Origin: Auxenochlorella pyrenoidosa
Taxonomy: Eukaryota; Chlorophyta; Trebouxiophyceae; Chlorellales; Chlorellaceae
DNA: 41,860 nucleotides
NCBI GenBank assembly: GCA_001430745.1
Contig: KQ482051.1
Location: forward strand, 426,217 to 468,076
Reading direction: 5' to 3'
The position numbers were made by a program, and so were the translations under genes. Numbering within the stretch: the stretch's first letter is position 1; each line of letters opens with the position of its first letter. Of the stretch, positions 1-10,300 are shown one piece after another. The notes beneath the pieces were generated by a model. The model had not been told where the DNA came from and did not search any database. It saw nothing but the letters and a program-made list of their open reading frames with translations.

Positions 1-243
1 GGGCCGGGCGGCAAAGCCACTCCGTCGGCCAGACGCTTGCTCGAAAAACGGCAGCCGTCACCCAGCGAGAGCACAGGCCTGCCCCGACTGCAGCAGTCCC
101 TCCCTGTGACTCTTGGCTGCACACCCGCTGGACCGCGGCACCGCTGGCCCACGTGTCACGCTCACGCCTGCGGCTGCGGCACACTGGCCAGCTGCGGCCC
201 CCCAAGGCCGCCGGGCCCCCCCCAAGGCCGACGGGCGCCCCAC

Positions 244-1257
244 CTCTGGCTCCACGCAGGCGCCACCCTCCTCCGTGACTCGGTACACGCAGCAGCTGCG
301 CCAGTCCAGGCCCCCCGTGGCGGTGCGCTCCAGCAAGCCCTGCACCTGCGGCAGCTCCGCCAAAGCCGGCGTCGGTGGGTGAGCCGCCCGCCCCCGGCCC
401 CCCCCCCCCCCTCTAACATCCCGCCTCCGGCGACACGCACCGCAGCCGCACCCTAGGGCCAGCGAGCATTGGCGCCAACGGGCACGCATCTGAGCTCACG
501 TGGCATGGCCGAAAAGTGCAAACATCCCTGCCCACACCCAGCAGCTGTGACAGCCTTCGACCACAGGCAGCGCTCACCCGCTGCCACTCCTCCAGGTTTG
601 ATCCGTCGGCCGGGAAGCCCGCAGCCGCCAGCTCCGCTGCCGTGTCCTCTGCCGCATCGCCTGCCGCTGCCGCCCTGCTGCTGCCCGCGCCCACGGCACG
701 CCCGCCGGCGCCGCCCTTGGCGGCGCTGCCGCCAATGCTGCCAGAGCCTGCGCTGCCGGCGCCCCTGCCGGGCTCCTCCACCTGGCGCGGCAGGAGCAGC
801 ACGCTGATGTGGACGAGGCCCGTGATGACCAGCTGGGCGCGACGGGCAAACGCCCTGAAGGGGTTGCTGCCGCCGGCTGCGGTGCCGCCGCTGGAGCTGC
901 CGGGGCCGGCCAGCTCCTTCAGCAGCTGGTCCATGCACTGCGGCGGGGGGGCGGGGTCACGCGTGAGCGACGCCCTGCCGCGTGGTACTCGTATGACCTA
1001 CTCGCACATGCACACGGCAAGGCTGGCTCGGCTGGCGGCAAGATGCAGCACTCCAGGCTGCGCAGCCATGCTTTGAATAACTGTAATTGCGGCATCGAAA
1101 ACGCCGGGTCACCCCTGCATGTGCGGTTCAGCAGGCAGGGCAGATGCCCATCCGCTGCACCTGGCCCTCGTCATCAGGCTGCGCAGCCGCTGCCATGCCG
1201 CACAGCACGGAGAGCAGGCAAAACACGTGGGCGCACAGCAGCAGACGCGTGAACACC
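244..1257 (-). CDS. Unrecognised spliced gene, partial (hydrophobic segments; runs off left edge)
   Basis: I do not recognise this protein. Three minus-strand coding blocks join in phase: about 1257-1161, then 937-536 (acceptor ccgcag, ending with codon GGT before GTGGGC), then 345-244 (acceptor ccgcag, donor GAG|GTGGGG). The first block could begin at ATG 1196 (MAAAAQPDDEGQ), or continue from an upstream exon, because the frame before that ATG encodes a very hydrophobic run (TRLLLCAHVFCLLSVLCG) preceded by a plausible acceptor. The second block has another hydrophobic stretch (AQLVITGLVHISVLLLPR), then a Gly/Ala/Ser-rich low-complexity stretch and a more ordinary segment (NLEEWQRVSAACGRRLSQLL). 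The third begins VQGLLERTATGGLDWRSC. Low-complexity composition and loss of the C-terminus at the window edge prevent assignment. A membrane or secreted protein is an inference from the hydrophobic runs only. Exon edges are tentative. Confidence 0.4.
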
Positions 1258-1263
1258 CTGCAG

Positions 1264-1934
1264 GAGCCGGGGAGCAGCCGGGAATGCTGAGAGCTCAAAG
1301 GCTGATCGCTGGCATGTGCCTGCTCAGCTGCGCGTCGCTGGCAGATCTCTGGTACAGCCAAGCATTCAAAGACCATGCTCTGCCGACAGTCCATAGACGA
1401 GCATCCCCACTTGAGCCTGCAAATGGCAGGAGCCGCTGCATGGCCCCAGCTGGAGGGCGAGAGCGCCGTGGTGCCGCGTTGCTACTGCGGCGGTGCCACT
1501 GCCGGTGCGGGCAGCAGTGCAGGCCAGGCATGGGAGGTAAACGGCATCGCCGCCCTGCACTGCCCTCTGCCATGCTGCTTGGAGCTTAACAGGGCGCTGC
1601 GCGCTCAGCGCTCACCTTGGCCTCGCCAGCTTGAGGCTTTGCAGCAGCCAGGCTGTGAGCCAGGCTGCTGCAGCTCCTTTCACGACTGGAGATGCTGTCT
1701 AGAGCCGGTGCAGCGTGCTGCAAACCAGCAAGCGCTCGTCTTGTGCTCTGTCGACAGGCTCCTGGGCCAGCGCCCCTTCGCCTCGTCCTGGCGCCAGCAG
1801 CGCTCTGTATCCTGCATGTAACTGCACGGGTTCCAGCGGGAAGAGCCGCAATTTTGTCGCCACGCTGGCAGTGGTGTTCTGTTTCTTTCTCTCGCCTGTG
1901 TGATTGGACGTGGCAACACGGCGGCAGATGTTTG
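1264..1934. other. Intergenic stretch between divergent genes
   Basis: No convincing coding exon was found here. Short open frames exist on both strands, but they are not joined by good splice sites and resemble no family I know. The stretch lies between the minus-strand gene on the left and the plus-strand nuclease gene starting near 1935, so it presumably holds both 5' regions. I see no clear TATA box. An upstream exon of either gene could be hidden here. Confidence 0.35.
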
Positions 1935-4900
1935 ATGTCCACATCTGCTGCGCTTGCACATCAAGCGGCAGCAGCGCTCGGAAGGCCCACAATGGTTCGC
2001 CATGTGGAGCCGCCCAGGACTAGCGGGCGGCTGCCCAATGTGTACCACAGAGCGCCATCGATGCAAGAGCTCAGACAGATGACCCAATTCGAGGCCCTGC
2101 CACCCGTGGAGGCCGTTGCACTCGCCGGCCCTGCCAGCCACCGGTGCGGCGCGCGTAGCCCACTGCATGTGCTTCTTGCCCAAGCAGCCTGGCCTGCAGC
2201 CCTTGCCGAGGTGTGTTTGGCCTCCATAATGTGTACCTTCACTGCAGGTATGTGCGCCAGGACGACCCGCTGTGGAGCCAGCTGCACGAAGGCGTGCTTA
2301 CGACTGGTGCGACGCCGGCCAGCACCCCGCGTGGCACTGGAAAGATGCACTGACGGTTTCGCACATCCTGCCACTGCTTCAGATGCCCCTGTGTACCATC
2401 CTGCTGCCATTGCGCATGCTTCTTTGCCCTGTCCTGGGGGTGATGGCTTGGAGACGCGTGGCGCAGCCAGGCGTCCTGCTGCCTCCTGGTCTCCCAGCGT
2501 CCCTCCTCTGCCCGGGCCCGCCCATGCAGGCCGCGTGCGCGGTGCGCTGGGGCTCTACGAGCGTTCAGCCGCCAAGAAAATCGGCATCCCTAATGGCAGG
2601 TGGGGCAGCCTGGGAGGCAGCCAGCCGCGGTCAGCAGCAGGAGGCGGCTCTGCATGGGCTTGTCCCGGTCGTGGTGATTCTGGGCCACAGCCACCCGGGA
2701 GCGGGAAAGCGGCCACCAGCAGTTTCGGCCTTTGCTTTTCAAGGCTGACCCCGTTCCGAACCTGCACCGCTGCCCATGCCACTGCCAGGGTGGGCCACTC
2801 CGACCTCCTGCATGCATACCACCACCTGCACCGGGCAGCATGCGCGGGGCCAAGCGATTTTGTCGTCGACAGCGACGTGGCTGCCGCGGCAGCAGCGCAC
2901 AATGCCGCCGCTGTGCTTGCCTTCAATGCAAGCAAAGGGCAGGCGGCACCAGCGGCAGGGGCGGTGACAGGTGGAGCAGCAGCTGCAGCTGCGGGAGCAT
3001 CCAGGCCGCAGTGCCCGTCCGGAGGCGATACAGGGCAGCCTGCTGCAGCAGGAGGGAGCCAGGTGGCAGCAGACGCAGCTGCTGCCGGGCCGACGCCTGC
3101 GGGCAAGAGCAGGCATGCCAGGCGCCGGCTTCGTAAGAAGCAGGAGAGGGTGGCGGCAACGGCGGCAGCCACCCCAGCTGGGCAGCTGCAGCCGTCACCA
3201 GTCGGGGGCGTCAGCGAGGAGCACAAGCTGCGCAAGGCGCGGGCGCTCAGTAGCCTGGGTGAGGCGACAGCTGCCTGGCTCTGGGCTGCCTGCAACGCAC
3301 CCTGCGTTGCAGGGCTGCAATTCACGCCACGCGCCGGCAGGCACTCGATGCCTCCCTGCACGACCCGATGTGCCCGCCCTCCCTGCAGGCCTGCCCTCCA
3401 TCTGCTGCTCCTGGGGCTCTGCCCAGGAGGCGGCGGCACTGGTGCAGGTGGCAGCGGCCTTCCCCCTGAGCCAGCTGGCAGAGGTGGGGCTCTGCCGCCT
3501 GCAGCTGGAGCTGCTGCCGCCGTCCTGGGGCTTTGAGCCCAGCAGCCTGCCGCCCATAGGCGCCTCGCCCGATGCACTCATCCGTCACTGCCTGCGCAGC
3601 GGGCCTGTCAGGCATGGGCACGTGCCCAGCAGCTTTGCAAACAACTCGGACCCCGCAGGCGCTGGCAGTGCTGCTGCTGGGGCGGGCGGCGAGGCAGCGA
3701 GTGTGGTGCCACAGGTTGCTGGGCCCTGGGACATTGATGGGCTGCTGGCACGGCTGCAGCTGGCAGGCTCAGGGGACGAAAGCGGGCATCGATCTGCCAC
3801 CAGCAGCAGCAGCAACAACAGCAGCAGCGGCAGCGGCACAAGCAGCAGCACGGGCAGCAGTGGCGGGAGCAGCAGCAGCATCCAGCAGGGCGGCAGCGGG
3901 GGCAGCTACCTGATAGAGGTTGTGGAGGTGAAGAACACCTGCCCCTTTGGCCACAGCCGCAGGTGGGCGGGCAGGCAATGCAGGGGTTTCCCTGGCAGCT
4001 GCTGCCCCTGGCAGGCACGGACCCTGCAGAGGCATCGCCACCTGCCGCCTGCTGTGGAAGCCTGCAACCACCACCATCTTGTCTGCTGGGATGTTGACCA
4101 TGCTTTGCTGCTTCCTCCTGCTTCCCGCTACCACTTTGCCCGCAGAGGCGGCAAGCTGCGCACATCTGAGTTTGCTGTGGCCGACAAGGGGCCGCGCCAG
4201 GCAGTCCCACCCGAGTGGGTGCCGCAGCTGCAGCTGCACATGTTGTGCGCGGGTGAGGCGCCTGCATGGTGCCTGCGCGCGTCGCCTGCCTGCAGCTGGG
4301 CATTGCCGCCCGGGGCACCCGTGGCCACGTGCCCCCCCCCCCCCCCCCCCCTCGTGACCAGTCGCAGTTTGCTGATCTTTCCGTCTCCAGCTTGCACGGC
4401 AACCTGTCGACCTGCACCAGCCCACCTGCCTGCGTGTGGGCCGACTGGCTGCGTCGCATCTGGCCGCGGCTTGTCGGAAGCAGCCGATGCCCCTGACCTG
4501 CCGCACCCGCGCCACCGCCCACGCGCCTGCAGGCACCCTGAGCGGCCTGCTGGTGAGCCGCTCCGCCACCAAAGGCACCCGCATCTTCCGCATGCACAGG
4601 GATGACGAGCTGCTGCGCATGATGCTGCAGGGTGAGGGGCCCGGGAAGAGCTGCCGCTTGCTTGAGAAGAGGACAGGCTGGGCAGGCCGGGTTGTCCAAG
4701 CTTTGCGGAGGCCGGAAACCCACGCTGGCGGCGCCAGAGCGGACACCATCGGCCCCTCGCCCCCATTCGTCCCCGCCCTCCAACGTGCAGTGATCAGCAG
4801 GCTGTGGGTGCAGCATGTGCTGCCTGGCCAGCCGCCGCCGGCCGACGTCTTTGCCAGCTGGCACGTGCACCACAAGATGCTGCGCCGCATCGGCGAGGTG

Positions 4901-5114
4901 GGCAAGATGGGCGGGACTGGCGGTCTCTGAGGGTGCGCCCTGCTGCTGCATGCTGCATGCTAGGGTTGGTCAGCAGGTGCCTGTTTAGTGTGGTGCTGAG
5001 TGCTGCCACGGAACGCCCCTTTGCAAGCAGGTTGCCCGCGGCGCCCAGCTGGTGCTTGCCTTGGAGGAAGGGGTGCACATGCCGGAGGGCGACCGCCGCT
5101 GGTTCCTGGACTGA
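1935..5114 (+). CDS. YqaJ/lambda-exonuclease-like PD-(D/E)XK nuclease-domain protein, nine exons
   Basis: Nine exons join with consistent phases: 1935-2143, 2248-2306, 2530-2599, 2789-3258, 3389-3962, 4146-4252, 4533-4631, 4791-4897 and 5031-5114. They give a 592-residue protein ending MPEGDRRWFLD. The N-terminal part has the family-like blocks LHEGVLTTG and GALGLYERSAAKKIGIPNG. The catalytic signature follows: IGASPDALI (Asp near residue 331) and IEVVEVKNTCPF (Glu 449, Lys 451), the D...E-x-K arrangement of YqaJ-type nucleases. Next comes the conserved PPEWVPQLQLHMLCAG block, then SRSATKGTRIFRM. These resemble a plant/algal restriction-endonuclease-like family. The expected activity is metal-dependent DNA cleavage; the cellular role is unknown. 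A Ser/Gly/Asn-rich insertion separates the catalytic Asp from E-x-K. The start is the least certain part: ATG 1935 opens a frame already open upstream, and ATG 1992 is an alternative. No TGTAA signal was seen downstream. Confidence 0.7.
3800..3900 (+). repeat. AGC-rich low-complexity tract encoding a Ser/Gly/Asn linker
   Basis: Imperfect AGC/AAC/GGC triplets encode a Ser/Asn/Gly-rich linker inside the nuclease gene, just before the E-x-K motif. It is in frame and presumably a flexible loop between catalytic strands. Such triplet tracts often vary in length. Confidence 0.75.
4332..4351 (+). repeat. Poly-C tract (C20) in an intron of the nuclease gene
   Basis: Twenty consecutive C residues lie inside the 4253-4532 intron, well upstream of its acceptor (exon begins 4533). 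Similar C runs near intron 3' ends recur in this window (for example 19158-19175 in the midasin gene), suggesting cytosine-rich rather than uridine-rich polypyrimidine tracts. Confidence 0.8.
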
Positions 5115-5655
5115 CTACCTGGCGCATGTGATCTCTTCCACCCCGCCTGTGTACCATTTTGTATCTGCCTTTCAATCAGTCATGCACTGCTCACTGCAAT
5201 GGTTGGCCCAATGTCCAATTCTTTTCTTGTCACGACGCATCACGATGCTGGTATTGACATCGCATCTCCTGCACCACCTAACGTCGGCTGCGTGGCACAT
5301 TTCCGCACTCGCACTTCACCCATGTGACAGCAGGCGGTCTGCATGAGCTGTGCTTTAGACAGCGTTGTTGGCGGCCTGAAATTGTTTCCACCAGCCAACC
5401 GTTGCAAGTTGCTTCACAAGGGCAGTCTGAGGTTGTCGATGTGTGTGCCGTTGACATCCCACTGGCCAGGACATGTTGGCTGCGGACCGCCAGCCGCCGC
5501 CACCTCAGACCCCAATTTAGTCCGCGCCAAAGAGCTCGCAGACGCTTCCGAGCACATCCCAGCGTCTCAGGCGTTGTGGAAACGCTCGTGTTCTCCACTC
5601 CATGCTTTACTCCAGCACTGGCGGTGCCTGAGGAGGGCCCGCGACGATTGCAGCA
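5115..5655. other. Intergenic region: nuclease gene 3' side and midasin promoter side
   Basis: This stretch is less GC-rich than the flanking genes and has no exon I can support. It should contain the 3' UTR of the nuclease gene and upstream control sequence of the midasin gene. I found no TGTAA poly(A) signal in it. Nothing else is recognisable. Confidence 0.5.
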
Positions 5656-5663
5656 TATAAAAT
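5656..5663 (+). promoter_or_regulatory. TATA-box-like element (TATAAAAT) just upstream of midasin ATG
   Basis: TATAAAAT stands out in an otherwise GC-rich context and ends 19 bases before ATG 5683. A TATA box normally places transcription start about 25-30 bases downstream, which would be at or just past this ATG. The element is therefore either functional with an almost absent leader, or a chance AT-rich match. Confidence 0.4.
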
Positions 5664-5682
5664 AGAATACCGGGATTTCGAT

Positions 5683-7300
5683 ATGGATAGCTTTTCATTC
5701 GGCGATGCCTTCCGGCGTCTGGCAACTCGCTGCCCTGCGGCGGCGCAGCCCTATGTTGAGCAGGCCGCTGGGGAGCAGGTAGGAAGGGAGCTGACGCGCG
5801 ACAGGACCGGCAGGGACACGCATGCGACCGGCTCGGGCCGCATTGAGTTTGCTGCCAGTTCTGCCGCCACTGCTGCCGCCACTGCTGCCGCCACTGGCTG
5901 TGCTGCAGCAGCTGGTGCGCACCTGTGCCGGCAGGGCACCGTGATTGCTCACTGTTGCTGCCTGCATGCTCTTGGCCCCCCGCCCCTGGCCCCTCACAAC
6001 GGCTTGCAGGCCACCCCGCAGCAGCGCCTGGCTGCGCTGCAACAGATTTTAGTGCAGCCCGAGTGCACTCTCGCTGCCGCCACGCTCTTCCGCCCCGTCC
6101 TGCTCAAGGCGGTGGCAGGCCTGGTGGAGGACGCACTGAGTGACAGCGGCAAGAGCAGCAGTAACAGCAGCGGCAGAGGGCATCAGATTGGGCCCGAGCT
6201 GGCAGTGGCGCTGGTGACAGTGCTGGAGCTGGCGCCGCACACCGAGGGGTGAGACCCTTGTGGCTGAGGCATGCTGCCGGCATCTAGATCCCGGGGTTTT
6301 GCTCTTGCTGACTGCATTGCCCTGACTGTGCTGTTGGCACCAGCTACACAGACGGGCCAGCATGCCCTCACTCTTCCCTTTTCATGCCATGCCCACCCCT
6401 CTGCAGCCCTGTTCTGCAATACTTCCGTTTGGCCCCAGCCCCATCACAGTACCTGCTGGCCAACGATGGCAGCCCAGCTGCAGCGCTTCCGGCCGGCCTG
6501 TCGCCCGCGCAGCTGGCACGTTCCACCCTGCGCGGCCTGCAGCTGCTGCCCCAGCTGCAGTGGCCCCTGGCGGCAGCGCTGCCCGCGCTGCTGCAGCACC
6601 CAGAGGCGGACGTGCGGTGGTGCGCCGTGGAGTGCGCGGCGGTGGTGTTTGGACTGCGTGACGCCAGCCGTGCCAAGGTGAGGGTGAGGGGCAGACCCGG
6701 TTGCTGAGCCGGAACGAGGGCGGGAGGTCTGCAGGAAGCAGGGGTGGAGAGGAACTGATGCCAGGGGAGTGCTCACGGCTCGCTGCGTCTTGGCTTCCAG
6801 GTTTGGCCTGCTGCACCAACGGCTGCCTTGGCACTCCCACCCCCCACCCCTGCGCCTGCAGCTGGCGGGGCGGGTGCTCAGCGAGGAGGAGGGCGCGGCG
6901 TGCGCGCTGCGCTGGCAGAACGAGCGCGCCATGTTTGCCGCCCAGCTCGCCGTGATGTACAGCTGCAGCGCCGTGCATGACAGCAGCGGGCAGCAGGCGG
7001 AGGGCGAGGGCGAGGAGGCGATGGACGCCGCGCCGTCTGGCGCTGCCAGCAAGAGCCACGACAGCGCCGGCAGCCGCAAGCGCAAGTTCAGCGGCGGTGA
7101 CGACGGCAGCGACTCGGATGGCGCCACGCAGGGCGGCCCGGGTGGGCTGGCTGCCGCCCCAGGCTACGTCGAGGTGTGCGGCCTGGAGCTGCCGCAGCGG
7201 CGACAGCAGGGCGGCGGCGGCGCTGCCTCCGCTAGCGTGGTGCCGCGTCTGGTGCACACCCCCGCCATGGACCGCAACTTGGAGGCCCTGGCGCTGGGTG
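5683..7300 (+). other. Midasin N-terminal domain (pre-AAA region)
   Basis: Exon 1 (5683-5778) encodes 32 residues that align with plant midasin starts. Exon 2 (6010-6248) has TLAAATLFRPVLLKAVAGLV, resembling the helical N-terminal segment of homologues. Later exons include STLRGLQLLPQLQWPLAAAL, then a block with CALRWQNERAMFAAQLAVMY. The last exon carries a low-complexity stretch with a basic cluster (GSRKRKFSGGDDGS, near 7066-7107) that could be a nuclear localisation signal, then VVPRLVHTPAMDRNLEALAL leading into AAA1. The region is less conserved than the AAA ring, so exon edges here are weaker. Confidence 0.7.
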
Positions 7301-10300
7301 AGCAGAGGGAGGGGCAGCTGAGCTCAGCCCGCGGGGCGCAGCAATGAGGTGTCTCAGTGCTCCGGGTGCGCCACGCCCGGCCTGGGAGCATGGGCCGACA
7401 TCCTGCTAATTGCCACCGCCGCAGGTCTGTGCCTGGGCAGCCCCATCCTTCTGGAGGGCCCGCCGGGCAGCGGCAAGTCGGCGCTGATTGAGCACGTGGC
7501 GGCGCTCACTGGCAATTCGCAGGGTGGGTGCCGACCGGGGGAGAGGGGGGGCCAGAGCACTATGCTTGTGCTGGAGGGCGTGCTGCCTGCCTGTGGGAGA
7601 GGCGAAGCAGAGTGCATCGGCAGAGTCTGCCGTGGTGCCTCCAGCCCAGCCTGCCCCGCTGCCCATCATGCATTCACGCCGGCATGCCTCCAACTGGCCG
7701 GGATTACTGTGCCTCTGCTCCCGCCACGCGCACCTCACTGCTCAAGCCCCCCCCTCCCCCCCACCACCACCAAATTCAAGCAGCCATGGTGCGCATCCAC
7801 CTGGATGACCAGATGGACAGCAAGTCGCTGATGGGCGCCTATGTGTGCACGGCGCGCCCCGGGGAGTTTGTCTGGCAGCCGGGGCCGCTCACGCAGGTGT
7901 GTGTGGGTGTGGGTGGGGTGGGGGAGGGAGGCGGGGGCTGCTAGTAGGCCGGGGCGGAATGAGGCGCAGCGCTCCTTGCTGGAGGCAGCTGGCTGGCAAC
8001 CCCCCATGGCGCTGCTCCCGCCTCCTGGCAGCGCCAGCACTCCGTGGCTGCTGGCGGCAACGGCGCGTGCACGTGCCATGCTCACCCCCCGCCTGCCCCC
8101 CCACCCCTGCGTGCCCCGCCGCAGGCCGTGGCCCAGGGCCGCTGGGTGCTGGTTGAGGACATCAACCTGGCGCCCGCCGAGGTGCTGGCGGCGCTGGTGC
8201 CGCTGCTGGAGCGGCGGCAGCTGGCCATCGCGGCGCGCGCCGAAAGCGTGGCCGCCGCCCCCGGCTTCCAGCTCATCGCCACCGTCACCTCCGCGCCCGG
8301 TGAGCCCGGGCCAGCAGCCTGCAAAGGGGGGTTGCGGCCGCGCGGGCATGCCATGCTGCGGAAGGCTGCAAAGTGTGTGCGCAGCCAGACCTGTCGGCCC
8401 CCCCACCCCGCGTTCCGTGCAGGCGGCACTGCCGCGGGCGCCTACGGCAGCAGCCAGGAGGTGAAGGACCTGCTGGGGGGGCTGTTCCACTACGTGGCGG
8501 TGGAGCCGCCCCCCGAGGCGGAGCAGCAGCGCATCCTGGCCCGGCTGCACCCGCAGCTGGCGCCGCTGCTGCCCCATGCCATGGACACGCTGGCGCTGGT
8601 CCGCGCCGCCTATGGCCAGGCGCCGCACGGCTGGGCGGCGAGCGAGGGCGTTGCCGGCGCGCTGGCCGCCTCGGGGATCGCGGCTGGCGGCGCCAGTAGC
8701 AGCGCGTTTGGCTTCAGCGTGGGCCGGCACTTCAGCATCCGAGATGTGCTCAAGTGGTGCCGTCGTATGGGCCGGGTGAGGGCCAGCATGCCGGGCGCCT
8801 GCCTGCCTTCCTGGCCAACCATCGCGCACCGACTTGCGCGGGTCTTGCCCTGGGTGAGCATGCGAGCGCTCGCTGCTCTGCTGGCCAGCTTGCCCACCCC
8901 GACTCACCTTGCTCCGTCCCCACCTGCAGCTGCACGCCGCGCTGCTGCAGCGCTCGCTCAAGCCCAGCAGGGCGGCGCAGTACCACGCGTCTGTGGCGGC
9001 GGTGCCGGTGGCGGTGCGGGAGGCCGCGTTTGTGGAGGCCGCCGACTGCTTCTGCGCGCTGCTGGGCCGCGCCGAGGTGAGCGGCCAGCCAGGGGGACGT
9101 GTGAAATGGACCAGCGCGCCGGCCAGCAAGCCACGCAGCTTGCCACAGCACGTGCGAGAGCGCAAAGGAACCGTGGCCCTGCCATGCTCTGCCCCCATCC
9201 ACCCGTGCAGGCGGGGGAGCGGCTGCTGGCCGCGCTGGCCGCGCTGTGGGCCGTCCCATCTGAGGCTGTGCAGCAGTACGCGGCCCTGCACAAGCCGGCC
9301 GTCCAGGCGGGCGCGGCGGACCTGGCGGTTGGGAGGGCCACGCTGCCGCTGGTGGATGCGGCGGCGGGGAGGGCTGCGCTGGCGGCAGCGGCCGGCGGCG
9401 CAGACAAGGTGGGAGCGCGCCCGCGTTGGTTGCGGCATGGACATGCGACGCTTGCCGCCCTGGCTGCACCCCCCCTCAGGCGCCTCTGCCACTCATCCGT
9501 GTCCTTGCCTGGCACCTGGTGGCAGGGCGTGGCGAGCCTGCGTATGGCAGCCCCACGCTGCCGCCGTGCCCAGCTTGCCCGGCCTCCCCTGGCCCCCCCC
9601 CCCACCTGCAGGGCGGCTCGCGCTTTGCCCCCACCGGCCACGCCCTGCGCAACATGGAGCGCGTGGCTGCCGCCACCTCCCTGGGCGAGCCGGTGCTGCT
9701 GGTGGGAGAGACGGGCACCGGCAAGACCACGCTGGTGCAGCAGATTGCCAAGCAGGTGGGGCGCAGGGCCGGCGTGTTGGGCGCACCTGCCGGGCGAAGG
9801 GCGAGTGAGGTTGCAAGCGAGGCTCCGGGTGGGGTGGCGACTGCCGCACCACTCGGCTCGGCAGCATGGACTGCAGCTGGCCTGCCACAACCTGCTTGCC
9901 TGGCCCCCCTGCGTGCCTGCCTGAGCTTCCTGGCCCCCGCACTCCTGCTGCCCCTGGCAGGTGGGCGCCAAGCTGGTGGTGCTCAATCTGAGCCAGCAGA
10001 CCGACAGCGGCGACCTGCTGGGCGGCTTCCGACCCGTGCAGCCCGCCGAGGCGGTGCTGCCGCTGCTCGACCGCTTTGCCGACCTGGTGGGTCACTGGGT
10101 TGGGGCCTGGCGGTGTGCACACCCGCCGCGTTGCAGCCCTCTGCTCAGCAAGCAGTCGCCGCGCTGCGCAGACGCCACCTGCCCTGCCGGCTGGTGCGTG
10201 TCAAGCGCTCTTGGCCTCTGCTGCCGGCCCCGCACACTAGTGAGTACGCCTGCCTCCCACACCCCATCCCCCCACCTCATGGCAGGTGCGGCGCACCTGG

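Noticed and set aside
1692..3536. A single 614-codon plus-strand open frame
   Set aside because: It reads through introns of the nuclease gene; only parts of it (1935-2143, 2530-2599, 2789-3258) are exons in this frame, and splice phases plus family motifs contradict an uninterrupted protein.
3800..3900. Tandem array suggestive of a CRISPR or satellite
   Set aside because: It is an imperfect AGC-type triplet tract in a coding exon, without unique spacers.
4253..4532. Coding exon beginning at 4391 after the ccgtctccag acceptor
   Set aside because: The phase does not fit the upstream donor at 4252. The acceptor at 4530-4532 restores the family block LCAG|TLSGLLVSRSATKG in frame.
6382..7257. 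Long minus-strand open frames across the midasin gene, for example 6382-7257, 7735-9492 and 33476-35143
   Set aside because: They lie opposite confirmed midasin exons, span its introns as well, and have the Arg/Pro/Ala composition of shadow frames in high-GC DNA.
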